Source of the DNA: Alistipes sp.
GTDB lineage: Bacteria; Bacteroidota; Bacteroidia; Bacteroidales; Rikenellaceae
NCBI GenBank assembly: GCA_017501025.1
Contig: JAFVXS010000103.1
Location: 1 to 6,296 of the forward strand
Direction of reading: 5' to 3'
DNA: 6,296 bases
The notes under the pieces were generated by a model, which had not been told where the DNA came from, ran no database searches, and saw only the letters and a program-made list of their open reading frames with translations. The position numbers were made by a program, and so were the translations under genes. Below are positions 1 through 5,982 of the stretch, one piece after another (the first letter of the stretch is position 1; each line of letters starts with the position of its first letter).

Positions 1-731
1 ATATTTTCGGAGCACAGGAGGTGTGCCACGACCAATTGCAGGATATGTTGCAACGCCTGCCATCGTACGGCTATATAGGCGTGGGTCGTGACGATGGAGC
101 GACACGTGGCGAGTATAGTCCCGTTTTCTACCTGAAATCACGATTTGAACTCCTCGATAGTGGCACATTCTGGTTGTCCGAGACTCCCGAAAAGGTCTCG
201 AAAGGTTGGGATGCTGCTTGTCGTCGTGTCTGTTCGTGGGGCTATTTCAAGGATAAGAAGAGCAAAAAACGTTTTTGGTTTTTCAATACCCATATGGACC
301 ACAAAGGTAAGGTTGCCCGAGTTGAGGGAGCCAAGGTCATCATTGCAAAAATTCGCGAGATGTGTGGCGAGAAGGCTAATGTAATATTGACGGGCGATTT
401 CAACGTGAAGCAGGGAAGTGCTCCTTACAAAACCTTCGTTGATAGCGGATTTTTGGTGGATGCCTACGATGTCGCACCGATTAAGTTTGCCCCATCGGGA
501 ACGTTTAACAGCTTTAAGGTTGGCAACTGTACCGATAGTCGTATCGACCACGTGTTTGTATCAAAATCGTTTGATGTAGAGCGTTATGGTGTGCTGACCT
601 ACCACTATTGGAGCAGTGCAGGTGGTCAAGCCGCAACACTGACCGATGCTCCGAGCGAGATAAAAGCGGAGGGTCGTAAGGTGCATCTGCCGTCGGATCA
701 CTATCCTGTAAATGTCGTTTTGGATTTGTAA
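1..731 (+). CDS. Endonuclease/exonuclease/phosphatase (EEP) family protein, 5'-truncated
   Basis: The reading frame is open from the left edge (first full codon at position 3) and ends at TAA 729-731, so the N-terminus lies outside the window. The GTG at 21 is internal: the codons before it read I-F-G-A-Q-E, and this GAQE contains the metal-binding Glu expected in EEP enzymes. Later family motifs appear in order: NTHMDHKG (about 289-306), LTGDFN with the catalytic Asp/Asn pair (about 388-405), RIDHVFVS (about 541-564) and the C-terminal SDHYPV with the catalytic Asp-His pair (about 694-711). All catalytic elements of this DNase I/phosphodiesterase-like fold are present, so the protein is probably active on a phosphoester. 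The substrate (nucleic acid, phospholipid or other) cannot be told. Bacteroidales members are often exported, but the region that would carry a signal peptide is missing here. Assignment to the fold is firm; specificity is unknown. Confidence 0.92.
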   Translation, partial: IFGAQEVCHDQLQDMLQRLPSYGYIGVGRDDGATRGEYSPVFYLKSRFELLDSGTFWLSETPEKVSKGWDAACRRVCSWGYFKDKKSKKRFWFFNTHMDHKGKVARVEGAKVIIAKIREMCGEKANVILTGDFNVKQGSAPYKTFVDSGFLVDAYDVAPIKFAPSGTFNSFKVGNCTDSRIDHVFVSKSFDVERYGVLTYHYWSSAGGQAATLTDAPSEIKAEGRKVHLPSDHYPVNVVLDL

Positions 732-806
732 AAGTTGTTTAGCAAGGTATTTCTACGATAGAGTGAAAAGGGAATTTCTGCGTTTTGTCGCTCTGTGGTA
801 AAACTG

Positions 807-842
807 ATAGGGGCGTTAGGGGCGTTAGGGGCGTTAGGGGCG
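807..842 (+). repeat. Tandem array of four 9-nt units, TTAGGGGCG
   Basis: Three exact copies of TTAGGGGCG lie at 816-824, 825-833 and 834-842, preceded by one copy with a single mismatch (ATAGGGGCG, 807-815). The period of nine keeps any reading frame. On the minus strand one frame reads repeated N-A-P, and another frame meets a TAA stop in every unit. The array faces a related array at 926-961. Confidence 0.9.
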
Positions 843-851
843 TTTTCTGTC

Positions 852-866
852 ATCGGCTTTGCCGAT
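852..866. repeat. Short hairpin between the two 9-nt arrays
   Basis: ATCGGC (852-857) and GCCGAT (861-866) form a perfect 6-bp stem around a TTT loop. No T-run follows directly on either strand, so it is not a standard intrinsic terminator. It sits between the two inverted 9-nt arrays and could be the inner stem of a larger folded structure. Confidence 0.6.
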
Positions 867-925
867 AATGTCGAGTAAGGTCAGGTAAGGTCTTTGCTTT
901 GCAGCTAATTTTTTGCTGTGGTTGC

Positions 926-961
926 TCTCCCTAACTTCCCTAATTTCTCTAAACTCTCTAA
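926..961 (-). repeat. Degenerate array of four 9-nt units, TTAGRGARN on the minus strand
   Basis: On the plus strand the units are TCTCCCTAA (926-934), CTTCCCTAA (935-943), TTTCTCTAA (944-952) and ACTCTCTAA (953-961). Read on the minus strand they start TTAGGG or TTAGAG, the same core as the plus-strand array at 807-842. In one minus frame they encode I-R-E, F-R-E, I-R-E, V-R-E. The unit length and number equal those of the facing array. Confidence 0.8.
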
Positions 962-970
962 TATCCTTTT

Positions 971-1136
971 TCAGCGTTTTGCAGGATCGGGGTTTTTGAG
1001 GTCGGTACGCAATGTGCCGTCCTCGTTGTACTCCTTCTCCACCCAAAATCGAGTCACCCTCGTTTGGGGAGGCATTCGCTACGGTAGCACTCAAAGCAAA
1101 AAATAGTGCAAACATAGACGTTAGAAATTTTTTCAT
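971..1136 (-). pseudogene. Small secreted-peptide ORF with an apparent frameshift
   Basis: I do not recognise a family. From ATG at 1136 the minus strand encodes a convincing Sec signal peptide: Met-Lys-Lys, a hydrophobic core (FALFFALSATV) and an A-N-A cleavage site, about 22 residues (1136 to 1071), then SPNEGDS. That frame continues to a TAA at 834-836 through low-complexity repeat-encoded sequence that does not look like a protein. In the next frame an ORF from ATG 1075 to TGA 971-973 (34 codons) reads FWVEKEYNEDGTLRTDLK and ends NPDPAKR, with charged, coding-like composition. Joining the two frames near the TCGATTTTGGG stretch (about 1045-1055) would give a secreted peptide of about 55 residues. 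Possible explanations are a one-base indel (pseudogene or sequencing error), a programmed shift, or two separate mini-ORFs. No clear ribosome binding site or promoter was found upstream. Confidence 0.42.
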
Positions 1137-1212
1137 TTGACAAAATTTTATTAAATTTGGCACTGCAATAGTTGTTAGAAATATGTTAAAAATTGCAAAA
1201 TAGGTGTTTAAT

Positions 1213-1956
1213 ATGTCAAAATTGATACTTTTTATGTCTTTACTATCTCTTTTTGGATGTTGTCGTAAGAGTGCGACAACCTATCCGCAGGATAAGATTA
1301 CGGCACGAGACGGCTCGACCATAACGCTGACTTTTTATGCACACGCATCGTTGGGTATAGAACATCAGGGACGCCAATTCTACATCGACCCTGTCGGAGA
1401 ATCTATCGATTGGAAAAACCAACCAAAGGCGGATGCAGTGTTGATTACCCACTCGCATTATGACCACTTGGAGCTGCCGACTGTTGAATTGTTGGCAAAG
1501 TCCGATTGTGCGATAATTTGCGATAAGACCTCCGCCGAGAGTTTCGACCACGACTGTACTACAATGGTACCGGGTTCGGTTGCCGTGCCTTTTGAGGGTG
1601 TAGAGATTAGGGCTGTCGCTGCCTATAATATCAGCGAAGGCCATACCGATTTCCATCCGCAAAGCCGCGAAGATTGTGGGTATGTCATCACTTTGGGTGG
1701 TACGTCAATTTATGTTCCGGGCGATACGGAGGATAACGAGGATGTGTTGTCGCAACGTGATATCGATATCCTGTTCTTGCCTGTAAATCAGCCATATACA
1801 ATGACCGTAGAGCAGGCTGTAAGAACTGTTAAAGCGATAAAACCTGCAATCTTCTATCCATACCACTACGGACAGGTCGAGGATAAGACCGATATCGATG
1901 CCCTTGTTGCAGCATTGGAGGGCGTTTGCGAGGTGCGTGTTCGACCAATGGAGTAG
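1213..1956 (+). CDS. MBL-fold metallo-hydrolase, predicted lipoprotein (UlaG-like, COG2220)
   Basis: The start chosen is ATG 1213; an in-frame GTG at 1204 would only add three residues before a good signal peptide. The leader MSKLILFMSLLSLFGCC ends in a lipobox-like L-F-G-C, so Cys16 is the predicted lipidated residue and the enzyme should be anchored outside the inner membrane. The mature part has the metallo-beta-lactamase layout: FYAHASLGIEHQG near the start, the metal motif THSHYDH (His80, His82, Asp84, His85), a further His in FHP (His148), GDTE with Asp171, and a C-terminal His in PYHYG (His218). At 247 residues it is family-sized. Relatives include UlaG lactonase and many uncharacterised hydrolases, so metal-dependent hydrolysis is well supported while the substrate is unknown. 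It is convergent with typA and probably a single-gene unit ending at the hairpin at 1978-2002. Confidence 0.9.
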   Translation: MSKLILFMSLLSLFGCCRKSATTYPQDKITARDGSTITLTFYAHASLGIEHQGRQFYIDPVGESIDWKNQPKADAVLITHSHYDHLELPTVELLAKSDCAIICDKTSAESFDHDCTTMVPGSVAVPFEGVEIRAVAAYNISEGHTDFHPQSREDCGYVITLGGTSIYVPGDTEDNEDVLSQRDIDILFLPVNQPYTMTVEQAVRTVKAIKPAIFYPYHYGQVEDKTDIDALVAALEGVCEVRVRPME

Positions 1957-1970
1957 GCCGTTCCTATTGC

Positions 1971-2009
1971 AAAAAATGCCGCAATTCCAAAGGAGTTGCG
2001 GCTTTTTTT
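1971..2009. terminator. Bidirectional intrinsic terminator between the MBL gene and typA
   Basis: An 11-bp stem (1978-1988 with 1992-2002, one G-U pair) encloses an AAA loop. Seven T residues follow on the plus strand (2003-2009), and six A residues precede the stem (1971-1976), giving a T-run on the minus strand. It lies 21 nt after the MBL stop and 20 nt after the typA stop, so one structure can end both convergent transcripts. Confidence 0.88.
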
Positions 2010-2022
2010 ATCGATTGCAGAG

Positions 2023-3822
2023 CTATTTTGCAGCACGTTTGCGATCCACTTCGTTGAGCAGAATCTTACGCAGACGCATAGCCTTTGGAGTTACCTCTAC
2101 ATACTCGTCCTCTTTGATGTACTCCAACGCCTCCTCCAATGAGAAGATTTTTGGAGGAACAATCACCGCTTTGTCATCCGAGCCCGATGCACGCATATTT
2201 GTTAATTGCTTTGCCTTTGTGACATTTACCGTAATATCGTTGCTGCGGGTATGCTCGCCGATAACTTGTCCCATATAGACATCCTCCATAGGCGAGATGA
2301 AGAAGCGACCTCTGTCTTGGAGTTTGTCAATTGAGTAGGCGTATGCCGTACCGCTCTCCGAGGCGATAATCGAGCCGTTTGTACGCATATCGATATCTCC
2401 CACATAAGGCTCAAAGCCTTTCAGACGGTGCGACATAATCGCTTCTCCGGCAGTTGCTGTAAGCATATTCGAACGCAAGCCGATGATTCCTCGCGATGGG
2501 ATATCGAACTCCAAACGGGTACGACCATTTGCCGACTCCATATTTGTCAGTGTGCCCTTGCGTTTTGTCGAGAGTTCGATAACAGTACCTGCTACCTCAT
2601 CCGGGCAATCGATCGTCATCTCCTCGATAGGCTCACACTTTTGACCGTCAATCTCTTTTATGATAACTTTTGGCTGGCCAACCTGCAATTCGTAGCCTTC
2701 ACGACGCATAGTCTCGATAAGCACCGACAAGTGCAATACGCCTCGACCATAAACGATGAATGAGTCGGCATTGACTCCCGGCTCAACCCTCAAAGCGAGA
2801 TTCTTCTCCAACTCGTGGTCGAGTCGCTCTTTGATGTGGCGTGAAGTGACATATTTGCCATCCTTACCAAAGAATGGCGAGTTGTTGATTGTGAACAACA
2901 TCGACATTGTAGGCTCATCTATTTTGATAGGTGGCAGTGGCTCCGGATTTTCGGCATCGCAAATTGTGTCACCAATCTCGAAACCTTCAATGCCGATTAA
3001 AGCACATATTTCGCCGCATTTAACCTCATCAACCCTCTTTTTGCCGAGTCCGTCGAATACCATTAAATCCTTGATTCGACACTTGGTGCGTCCTACACCA
3101 TCACGCTTGGCAAGTGTTACGGTCTCACCTGCGTGGAGCGTGCCACGAGATATTTTGCCGACAGCGATACGTCCAACATACGAAGAGTATTCGAGCGATG
3201 TTATCAACATCTGCACCGAGCCCTCGTTCTCCTCCGGTGCGGGTATTTCGTCAATGATTGCATCGAGCAACGGCTGTATCGAGTCGGTGCGTTCGGTTAC
3301 TTTGTACGACATCCAGCCCTGCTTTGCCGAGCCGTATATGGTTTTGTAGTCGAGCTGTTCCTCGGTTGCATCGAGCGTAAACATCAGGTCGAAAACCTGC
3401 TCATTAACCACTTCGGGGCGACAATTTGGCTTATCGACCTTGTTGATAACGACGATAGGTTTCTTGCCGAGGGCCAACGCTTTTTGGAGTACAAATCGGG
3501 TTTGCGGCATTGTTCCCTCGAATGCATCGACCAACAACAGTACGCCGTCACACATATTCAGCACTCGTTCAACCTCGCCACCGAAATCGGCGTGACCGGG
3601 GGTGTCTATAATGTTGATTTTGTAATCTTTGTATATTACTGATACGTTCTTCGAAAGAATCGTAATACCTCGTTCACGTTCGAGGTCATTGTTGTCCAAT
3701 ACAAGTTCGCCACTTTTCGATGGCTCACGCAGGAGGTTTCCTGCCATTATCATCTTATCGACCAAAGTAGTTTTTCCGTGATCGACGTGGGCGATAATTG
3801 CGATGTTGCGTAGATTTTGCAT
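2023..3822 (-). CDS. typA: Ribosome-associated translational GTPase TypA/BipA
   Basis: This is a 599-residue protein, the usual length for TypA. The GTPase domain shows all G motifs: AHVDHGKTT (G1, residues 11-19), RGITI with Thr54 (G2), DTPGH (G3, 73-77, His77 being the catalytic His), NKVD (G4, 127-130) and SAK (G5, 165-167). Beta-barrel and EF-G-like domains follow, then the TypA-specific C-terminal part (SRGIIGLRSNMLTATAGEA; MEDVYMGQVIGEH) and a basic tail ending KRAAK. TypA binds the 70S ribosome at the EF-G site and is linked to ribosome assembly and growth under stress or cold. The start ATG at 3822 gives the expected MQNLRNIAIIAHVDHGKT opening. It is divergent from aroB, with a -7-like box at 3846-3853 that implies a leader of only about 20 nt. 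No Shine-Dalgarno is evident, as is common in Bacteroidetes. Confidence 0.98.
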   Translation of the reverse strand: MQNLRNIAIIAHVDHGKTTLVDKMIMAGNLLREPSKSGELVLDNNDLERERGITILSKNVSVIYKDYKINIIDTPGHADFGGEVERVLNMCDGVLLLVDAFEGTMPQTRFVLQKALALGKKPIVVINKVDKPNCRPEVVNEQVFDLMFTLDATEEQLDYKTIYGSAKQGWMSYKVTERTDSIQPLLDAIIDEIPAPEENEGSVQMLITSLEYSSYVGRIAVGKISRGTLHAGETVTLAKRDGVGRTKCRIKDLMVFDGLGKKRVDEVKCGEICALIGIEGFEIGDTICDAENPEPLPPIKIDEPTMSMLFTINNSPFFGKDGKYVTSRHIKERLDHELEKNLALRVEPGVNADSFIVYGRGVLHLSVLIETMRREGYELQVGQPKVIIKEIDGQKCEPIEEMTIDCPDEVAGTVIELSTKRKGTLTNMESANGRTRLEFDIPSRGIIGLRSNMLTATAGEAIMSHRLKGFEPYVGDIDMRTNGSIIASESGTAYAYSIDKLQDRGRFFISPMEDVYMGQVIGEHTRSNDITVNVTKAKQLTNMRASGSDDKAVIVPPKIFSLEEALEYIKEDEYVEVTPKAMRLRKILLNEVDRKRAAK

Positions 3823-3845
3823 ATTATGTAACCAATTTGGTGTTG

Positions 3846-3853
3846 CAAAGGTA
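3846..3853 (-). promoter_or_regulatory. -7-like box for typA
   Basis: The minus strand reads TACCTTTG, an exact match to the Bacteroidetes -7 consensus TAnnTTTG, ending 23 nt upstream of the typA ATG. No TTTG is seen 19 nt further upstream (the minus strand there reads TAAT), so the -33 element is missing or weak. The box lies inside the left arm of an inverted repeat. Confidence 0.5.
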
Positions 3854-3874
3854 ATAATTATAAATGAAAATTAT

Positions 3875-3882
3875 TACTTTTG
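3875..3882 (+). promoter_or_regulatory. -7-like box for aroB and the downstream HAD gene
   Basis: TACTTTTG fits TAnnTTTG exactly and lies 56 nt before the aroB ATG, predicting a leader of about 50 nt. The position expected for its -33 element (about 3852-3855) reads TAAT and overlaps the -7 box of the opposite promoter, so simultaneous occupancy of the two promoters is unlikely if both are real. Confidence 0.5.
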
Positions 3883-3938
3883 CGGTGTAATAACAGAGCA
3901 GTTTTTTGAACTTTATTTAGAATTACGCCATTTTGTCT

Positions 3939-4955
3939 ATGATAAAAGTTACTGACCATAGTGCTATATACATTGGTGATGCGATCGAACAGCTCTCTCG
4001 GTTGATAGGCTCGGATAAGCGTGTGATTGCGATTACCGATGAAAATGTGGCAAAATATCACGCTGCATTGGTTGAGCAATTCGAGCATATCGTAGTGCCT
4101 GCGGGCGAGGCTGCAAAGAGTCTTGCTTGTGCCGAGCAACTGTACGTAGAGTTGATTGAGCGTCAGGCAGATCGCTCTACACTGCTTTTGGCAATTGGAG
4201 GAGGTGTTGTTACCGACCTTACCGGCTTTGTGGCGGCTACATATATGCGAGGTCTGCACTTCGGTTTTGTTCCGACAACGCTTTTGGCAATGGTCGATGC
4301 AGCCATCGGTGGTAAGAACGGCGTAAATCTGAATCGTTATAAAAATATGGTTGGCACTTTTCGTCAGCCCGATTTTGTGGTGTGCGATGTGTCGATGCTG
4401 CAAACATTAAGCGATAGAGATTTTCGCAGCGGCTTGGCAGAGGTTATCAAGGCGGCGGTTATTGCCGACTCGCAACTCTTCGAAAAGTTGGAGCATAGCA
4501 CTTTTGAGCAGCTCCGTTGCGATGCAGAGCTGTTACAATCGTGTGTTGAGGCGGCAATGCGGGTAAAGGTTGAGGTTGTGCGTGCCGATGAGTTTGAGTC
4601 GGGCTTGCGTCGAGTGTTGAATTTGGGACATACAGTCGCACACGCAATCGAACAGCAAACGAGCGATTACACACACGGTGAAGCGGTTGCAATCGGTATG
4701 GCGGAGATGTGTAGAGTAGCATTGCGACACTCGCTGATTATGGAGCAGGATGCACTAAAAATAGTCGCTCTTATAGAACATTTGGGATTCAATACGGCAA
4801 TGCCGGTTTCGATGGATGATGCACTGCGAGTTATGCTTGCCGACAAGAAACGTGAGGGCGATACACTGCATCTGATTTTGCCGACATCCATATCGGGTGT
4901 AAAGGATGTGAAAGTTGCTTGTAAGGAGTTGTCAGAATTTCTTGGAATATTATAG
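3939..4955 (+). CDS. aroB: 3-dehydroquinate synthase
   Basis: AroB converts DAHP to 3-dehydroquinate, the second step of the shikimate pathway to aromatic amino acids, in the cytoplasm with NAD and a divalent metal. Hallmarks in order are the NAD-binding GGGVVTDLTGF (residues about 87-97), PTTLLAMVDAAIGGKNGVN (112-130), NMVGTFRQP (136-144), SGLAEVIK with the metal ligand Glu168, LNLGHTVAHAIE with metal ligand His231, and HGEAVAIGM with His246. DKKREGDTLHLILP is near the end. The length of 338 residues is slightly short of the roughly 360 common in other phyla but complete. I chose ATG 3939 over the in-frame TTG at 3933 because ATG is the stronger start and both give the same fold. The next gene starts 12 nt after the stop, suggesting one transcript. 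Confidence 0.97.
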   Translation: MIKVTDHSAIYIGDAIEQLSRLIGSDKRVIAITDENVAKYHAALVEQFEHIVVPAGEAAKSLACAEQLYVELIERQADRSTLLLAIGGGVVTDLTGFVAATYMRGLHFGFVPTTLLAMVDAAIGGKNGVNLNRYKNMVGTFRQPDFVVCDVSMLQTLSDRDFRSGLAEVIKAAVIADSQLFEKLEHSTFEQLRCDAELLQSCVEAAMRVKVEVVRADEFESGLRRVLNLGHTVAHAIEQQTSDYTHGEAVAIGMAEMCRVALRHSLIMEQDALKIVALIEHLGFNTAMPVSMDDALRVMLADKKREGDTLHLILPTSISGVKDVKVACKELSEFLGIL

Positions 4956-4967
4956 AAATATTTGATT

Positions 4968-5639
4968 ATGAGCAAGATAAAAGGTTTGATTTTCGATATG
5001 GATGGTACGCTTGTGCCAAATATGTCATACCATTCACGAGCATTCGAGGAGCAGGCTCGACGTCACGGTTATAAACTGCGACAACCTGTCGATGGACGCT
5101 TTTTTGGTTGGCATAAGGACGATGTAATTCGTGCTGTCCTCGATAGCGAAATATGCGAAAAAAACGGAGTTGAATTTCTTGCCGACGAGAAGGAGGAGAT
5201 CTACCGTGAACTATATCGTCCCGATGCCGATTTGACACCGGGCTTGCGTCCGCTTATTCAGGAGGCAAAATCGCTCGGTATAGGGTGTGCCATAGGCTCG
5301 GCAGGACCTCGCGAAAATGTTGAATTTATCGTCGAGGCGACCAATTCGGCAGAGTTGATGGATGTCACAATTTCGGGCAACGATGTGCAGCATTGCAAGC
5401 CTAATCCCGAGATTTTCCTCACTTGTTGCGAGCGATTGGGACAGCTGCCTGCCGAGTGTGTAGTTTTTGAGGATGCAATTTCGGGTGTTCAGGCAGGTGT
5501 GGCTGCGGGTTGCAAGGTTGTTGCGATATCGACGACTACCGCTGCCGAACAACTTGTCGAGAGTGGAGCCCATCTTGTTGTCGATTCTTTCGAGCAGATG
5601 ACAATTGCCGGACTCGAAAAGGCTCTTTTTGGCGAATAA
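4968..5639 (+). CDS. HAD-superfamily phosphatase (subfamily IA, beta-phosphoglucomutase-like)
   Basis: A 223-residue protein from ATG 4968; the TTG at 4962 is in frame but less likely. All four HAD motifs are present: DMDGTL with nucleophile Asp10 and acid Asp12 (motif I), the Ser of IGSAG at about residue 111 (motif II), Lys144 in CKPNPEIF (motif III) and FEDAISGVQAG with Glu168/Asp169 (motif IV). An alpha-helical cap follows motif I, and the N-x-x-Y-H start of that cap resembles beta-phosphoglucomutase and related sugar-phosphate phosphatases. It probably removes or transfers phosphate on a small sugar phosphate, but the substrate cannot be inferred. It starts 12 nt after aroB and is likely its operon partner. 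No aromatic-pathway role follows from that alone. I see no clear terminator directly after it. Confidence 0.93.
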   Translation: MSKIKGLIFDMDGTLVPNMSYHSRAFEEQARRHGYKLRQPVDGRFFGWHKDDVIRAVLDSEICEKNGVEFLADEKEEIYRELYRPDADLTPGLRPLIQEAKSLGIGCAIGSAGPRENVEFIVEATNSAELMDVTISGNDVQHCKPNPEIFLTCCERLGQLPAECVVFEDAISGVQAGVAAGCKVVAISTTTAAEQLVESGAHLVVDSFEQMTIAGLEKALFGE

Positions 5640-5704
5640 ATTGGGCTGAATAGGGTGCAGATAGGCGTAAAATGCGATTGTTGAAAACTTTTTCGCCGAA
5701 TTAT

Positions 5705-5735
5705 TTTGCAGTTTCGCTAAATTGATTTACCTTTG
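5705..5735 (+). promoter_or_regulatory. Bacteroidetes-type promoter for tRNA-Ser
   Basis: TTTG at 5705-5708 and TACCTTTG at 5728-5735 are separated by exactly 19 nt, a full match to the Bacteroidetes primary sigma factor consensus TTTG-N19-TAnnTTTG. The start point would lie near 5742, about 30 nt before the mature tRNA. This is the best promoter in the window. Confidence 0.8.
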
Positions 5736-5772
5736 CGTACTCTTAAAATTTAAGACTACTTTTTTAACCATT

Positions 5773-5859
5773 GGAGGGTTGGGTGAGTGGCTTAAACCAG
5801 CAGTTTGCTAAACTGCCGATATCGTAAGGTATCCGCTGGTTCGAATCCAGTGCCCTCCG
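5773..5859 (+). tRNA. tRNA-Ser(GCU)
   Basis: The sequence folds as a class II tRNA. The acceptor stem pairs 5773-5779 with 5852-5858 (one G-U), with discriminator G at 5859 as expected for serine. The D stem is GGT/ACC (5782-5784 with 5796-5798). The anticodon stem pairs 5800-5804 with 5812-5816 around the loop TTGCTAA, giving anticodon GCT (5807-5809), which reads AGC and AGU. A long variable arm (5817-5834) and a T arm with TTCGAAT loop (5835-5851) complete it. The 3' CCA is not encoded; the following bases are CAA, so CCA must be added after transcription. It has its own promoter and terminator. Confidence 0.97.
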
Positions 5860-5895
5860 CAAGGGAGCGTCGAAAGATGCTCCCTTGATTTTTTT
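5860..5895 (+). terminator. Strong intrinsic terminator after tRNA-Ser
   Basis: A 12-bp stem pairs 5860-5871 with 5876-5887 (CAAGGGAGC with GCTCCCTTG, then GTC with GAT including one G-U), closed by a GAAA tetraloop at 5872-5875. Seven T residues follow at 5889-5895. The stem starts one base after the discriminator, so it also helps define the 3' trailer of the tRNA precursor. Confidence 0.92.
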
Positions 5896-5982
5896 GCCGC
5901 TTGCCAATTTTTTTTGACGGGGTGTAAGGCGATATCTTATCCCTTTTTCTCTTGTTGATAACGCTATTTCGGCGAATTTTTA

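Larger units (their letters stand above)
732..1203. other. 472-nt gene-poor stretch with repeats and a small minus-strand ORF
   Basis: No full-size gene is present between the EEP stop and the MBL lipoprotein. From left to right it holds about 75 nt with nothing I recognise, a four-unit 9-nt array (807-842), a hairpin (852-866), a short direct repeat GTAAGGTC (about 875-891), a second 9-nt array in the opposite orientation (926-961), and on the minus strand a small signal-peptide ORF with a frame break (971-1136). A weak promoter candidate for the gene at 1213 is TTTG at 1156-1159 followed 22 nt later by TATGTTAA (1182-1189); it matches only four of the six fixed bases of TAnnTTTG. All repeats and the small ORF share one orientation logic, so the stretch may be a single inherited element, but that is inference. 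Confidence 0.6.
3846..3882. repeat. Inverted repeat (14-bp arms) spanning the divergent typA/aroB promoters
   Basis: CAAAGGTAATAATT (3846-3859) and AATTATTACTTTTG (3869-3882) are reverse complements at 13 of 14 positions, separated by 9 nt. Each arm ends in a TAnnTTTG box pointing outward, one to typA and one to aroB. The symmetry may be two promoter boxes with a shared AT-rich centre, or a binding site for a dimeric regulator that would affect both genes. Confidence 0.75.

Noticed and set aside
138..551. 137-residue minus-strand ORF opposite the EEP gene
   Set aside because: It is a shadow of the plus-strand frame that carries all EEP catalytic motifs, and it has no recognisable motif itself.
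807..842. TTAGGG core resembling a telomere repeat
   Set aside because: The period is nine, not six, there are only four units, and the locus is internal to bacterial sequence.
834..1136. Full 100-residue minus-strand ORF taken as one intact secreted protein
   Set aside because: After the signal peptide the frame runs through repeat-encoded R-E tripeptides and stops inside the second array, while the protein-like sequence is in another frame. I list only the 971-1136 part as a broken mini-gene.
2756..3642. Long plus-strand ORFs opposite typA
   Set aside because: They mirror the strongly conserved TypA coding sequence on the other strand and show no domain of their own.
3830..3841. Small palindrome ACCAATTTGGT near the typA transcription start
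   Set aside because: A 5-bp symmetry of this kind is expected by chance in AT-rich leaders and has no further support.
3858..4403. 181-residue minus-strand ORF opposite aroB
   Set aside because: It overlaps the typA/aroB promoter region and the AroB NAD-binding motifs; its composition (many His, Cys and Asn) is typical of antisense translation.
5664..5697. Possible hairpin GGCG...CGCC after the HAD gene
   Set aside because: The stem is only four base pairs around a loop of 26 nt, too weak to call a terminator.
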